Of a stretch of DNA of 14,124 nucleotides, positions 12,439 through 14,124 are shown piece after piece. The position numbers and the translations under genes are program-made. Source of the DNA: Chloroflexota bacterium (lineage in GTDB: Bacteria > Chloroflexota > Limnocylindria > Limnocylindrales > CSP1-4); assembly GCA_005880805.1 (NCBI GenBank), contig VBFZ01000016.1:1-14124 (forward strand), written 5' to 3'. The notes below the pieces were generated by a model, which saw only the letters and a program-made list of their open reading frames with translations, did not search any database and was not told the DNA's origin. Position 1 is the first letter of the stretch; the number at the start of each line of letters is the position of its first letter.

Positions 12439-12720
12439 TTACGAGCGCTTTCGGATCGCAGCCTCGTACTCCGGGAAGTAGCGCCCGATGGTCGGGAGGT
12501 CGAATGCGCGCAGGATCGAGGTCGGCGGCTCGCGCTCGAACAGGAAGTCGAACGATCGCCTGACGAGATCCTCGGGCGAGGCCGAGCCGGGTGCGAGCCG
12601 CTCCAGGTCCGAACGCCGCACCGCGACCCGGTGGCGGGTGGTTGTGCGCTGGTCATCGACGGTGACATCGCAGTCCCAACCCTCGCTCGTTGACTCGCAG
12701 GCCACCAGGACTTCAGGCAT
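12439..12720 (-). CDS. Conserved-looking protein of unknown function, 93 residues
   Basis: No function recognised. The protein is small, acidic-basic mixed and has no membrane segment or signal peptide. The first half (MPEVLVACESTSEGWDCDVTV, then TTRHRVAV) looks like a short beta-strand domain. The second half, SPEDLVRRSFDFLFEREPP followed by SILRAFDLPTIGRYFPEYE, looks helical and is reminiscent, from memory, of small uncharacterised proteins in actinobacterial genomes. ATG 12720 is chosen because it lies 8 bases inside the end of the endonuclease VIII gene and yields a sensible N-terminus; the frame is open 17 codons further. The overlap implies co-translation with the repair enzymes, so a link to DNA repair is possible but unproven. 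Confidence 0.72.
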   Translation of the reverse strand: MPEVLVACESTSEGWDCDVTVDDQRTTTRHRVAVRRSDLERLAPGSASPEDLVRRSFDFLFEREPPTSILRAFDLPTIGRYFPEYEAAIRKRS

Positions 12721-13486
12721 TGGTGACCTGGCAGCTGGGGCACCAGTAGGTCGTCCGCGCCAACTCCCCATGCTGGCGTGAGGCGATCAGCGAGCCGCAG
12801 CGGGGACAGGGCCTCCCGGCCCGACCGTAGACCTGGTGGCGTTGACGGCCGCCCCGCGCCGCGCTGCGCAGGAGCAGCTCGCGAGCGCGTTGCACGACCC
12901 GCGTGAGGGTCGCGTCATCCAGCTCGCGTACAAGCGCGAAGGGCGCCACCCCTTCGGCGAACAGGGCCTCGCTCTTGCAGATGTTGCCGATCCCCGACAG
13001 GGCGCGCTGGTCGACGATCGCCTCGGCGATCGGAGCCTCTAGGCGGGTGTCGGCCCGCAGGCGTTGGACCGCCTCCGCCGGGTCGAAGTCGGGCGCCAGG
13101 AGGTCCGGGCCCAGCCGGCCAAGCGTCGGATGGATCGCTTCGGATCGCGCCTCGAACAGCTCAACGACCGGGGCATCGAAGCAGACCGCGACCGCGCCCG
13201 GAACCTCGAGGACGAGCCGCGCGCGGGACGCGGGCCGCCGCCACGGCTCGCCCGGCCGGTATCGGTGCCACGAGCCGTTCATGCGCAGGTGCGTGCGGAT
13301 CTCCAGGCCGTTATCGAAGCGCAGGAGGAGGTTCTTCCCGACCGCCTCGACGGCTTCGACGGTACTACCCACGACGCGCTCGGCCTGCGCGCCGCCCGCC
13401 CTTGCGCGCGCCGCCGTCACCGTCCGACCGACGAGGTGCGGGCGCAGGCCATCCGCGGTTCGGTGAAGCGTGTCTCCCTCGGGCAT
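12713..13486 (-). CDS. nei: Endonuclease VIII-like DNA glycosylase (Fpg/Nei family)
   Basis: 257 residues, normal for the family. It excises oxidised bases and cuts the abasic site. The N-terminus is MPEGDTLHR: after Met removal Pro is the Schiff-base nucleophile and Glu the catalytic partner, and the PEGDT form points to Nei rather than MutM/Fpg (PELPE). VGKNLLLRF holds the conserved Lys51; ALSGIGNICKSEALF (162-176) is the helix-two-turns-helix; the C-terminal zinc finger has CPRC (227-230) and CPSC (249-252), preceded by the VYGRAGRPC loop. Its ATG overlaps the stop of the preceding helicase frame as TGATG, and its end overlaps the next gene by 8 bases. The Lhr-Nei gene pair is well known in actinobacteria such as Mycobacterium tuberculosis. 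Because of the upstream frameshift, the frame is open back through the helicase gene, but the fusion is not expected to be real. Confidence 0.94.
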   Translation of the reverse strand: MPEGDTLHRTADGLRPHLVGRTVTAARARAGGAQAERVVGSTVEAVEAVGKNLLLRFDNGLEIRTHLRMNGSWHRYRPGEPWRRPASRARLVLEVPGAVAVCFDAPVVELFEARSEAIHPTLGRLGPDLLAPDFDPAEAVQRLRADTRLEAPIAEAIVDQRALSGIGNICKSEALFAEGVAPFALVRELDDATLTRVVQRARELLLRSAARGGRQRHQVYGRAGRPCPRCGSLIASRQHGELARTTYWCPSCQVTNA

Positions 13487-14124
13487 CAGCCGCGGCCGCC
13501 AGTGGGCGAACGGAGCGCGAGCCCGCGATAGCCGGCGACGAACCCGGCTTCGATCAGGCGCTGACGCCATGGGGAGCTCGCAATGGGCTCGCCGTCGACT
13601 TTCGCGATGACGAGCTCGCGAACCCGCCGATCGGCCGAGGGCTCGCAGGGCCACCTCTGCGGACGCTCCATCGTCCGCCGCGGGCAGCGACTGCAGCGAC
13701 GTTCCAGCCCTCTCGAGGTAGACAACCGCATCCCCATCGACCAGCACGACGTAGGCACCGGCTGCCCGCTGGAACGGGCGGCGGTCGTCCTCGCCGCGGC
13801 GAGGCCACGGAAGAGCGGCGCCATACGGATTCGCAGGGTCCGCGGCCGCGAGGAGTACTGCGCGCGGCTGCTCCGAGGCTTCGCGCAGCGCCCGGAGCCG
13901 ATCCAGGGCGCCAGCAAGCGCGAACTGCGCCGCACCCAGGCCTGCCACGAAGTAGCCGCGCCGCACGCGACCGGCCTCCTCCAGGGCGCGGAACACGGGA
14001 TACACGGCGGAGAACCCGCCTGCGATCCCTTCCGCCGCTACCGCCTCGCGGGTGACGACGCCGTGCCGGTCGAGCAGGGCGAGCGCCAGGGCGTGGGCTC
14101 GCTCGGTGGCGGACGTGGTTGGCT
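13486..14124 (-). CDS. lhr: Lhr-type DNA helicase, C-terminal part (5' end beyond window; frameshift inside)
   Basis: Only the C-terminal ~210 residues of this normally ~1400-1500-residue ATP-dependent DNA repair helicase are in the window. The segment reads TERAHALALALLDRHGVVTR, EGIAGGFSAVYPVFRALEEA, GRVRRGYFVAGLGAAQFAL, DPANPYGAALPWP and AYVVLVDGDAVVYLERAG, all typical of the Lhr C-terminal region. Near 13625-13650 the matching frame changes: upstream residues are in the frame that continues into nei, while the expected tail (RVRELVIAKVDGEPI, then IEAGFVAGYRGLALR) is in the next frame and ends at TGA 13486-13488, overlapping the nei ATG as TGATG. This equals one extra base, in a run such as TCGGCGGG. 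It may be a sequencing or assembly error or a real recent mutation; the conserved tail and perfect coupling favour an error or a very young lesion. Confidence 0.85.

Noticed and set aside
12713..14005. A single Lhr-Nei fusion protein
   Set aside because: The expected helicase tail is in another frame and ends in TGATG at the nei start, so the fusion is a product of a frameshift.

Overview
The window is uniformly GC-rich with dense, often overlapping genes. Several genes have a TANNNT box only 8-11 nt before the start codon, which suggests leaderless transcription. The gene content (full-length cyanophycin synthetase, cyanophycinase, an lhr-nei pair, GT87 and DUF885 proteins) fits a free-living, non-cyanobacterial, high-GC bacterium. 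My guess is Chloroflexota (Limnocylindria-like) or a deep Actinomycetota; this is inference, since there is no rRNA to settle it.

Layout. (a) 1-1605, minus strand: an M20 metallopeptidase of the carboxypeptidase G2 type, followed with a GTGA overlap by a RidA-family gene that runs off the left edge. (b) 1699-3456, plus strand: a Mur-ligase protein related to cyanophycin synthetase but with no ATP-grasp domain, divergent from the M20 gene. A probable 33-residue membrane peptide follows it. (c) 9209 down to 3626, minus strand: cyanophycinase, full-length cyanophycin synthetase (CphA) and a DUF885 metallopeptidase, in one transcription direction and probably one operon. The DUF885 frame seems to begin at an AUA that overlaps the cphA stop codon. 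(d) 9279-10217, plus strand: a short GT87-like membrane glycosyltransferase, converging on an MFS transporter. (e) 14124 down to 10221, minus strand: 3' end of an Lhr-type helicase (frameshifted in this sequence), an endonuclease VIII-like glycosylase, a 93-residue conserved-looking unknown, a class II glutamine amidotransferase with its own promoter, and the MFS transporter.

The theme of the left two thirds is storage polypeptide metabolism. CphA would make multi-L-arginyl-poly-L-aspartate and cyanophycinase would cut it to beta-Asp-Arg dipeptides. The usual dipeptide hydrolases (IadA, IaaA) are not recognisable here, but two other metallopeptidases (DUF885 and M20) sit in the locus and are candidates for that step. 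The most unusual component is the second ligase, which keeps a diverged CphA-like N domain and the Mur-ligase half only. It could make or edit a side-chain isopeptide bond without backbone extension. The right-hand third is a DNA-repair block plus unrelated accessory genes.

No RNA genes, CRISPR arrays, insertion sequences or convincing rho-independent terminators were found. No stretch over 300 bases lacks a gene; the largest gap is about 110 bases (3457-3567).
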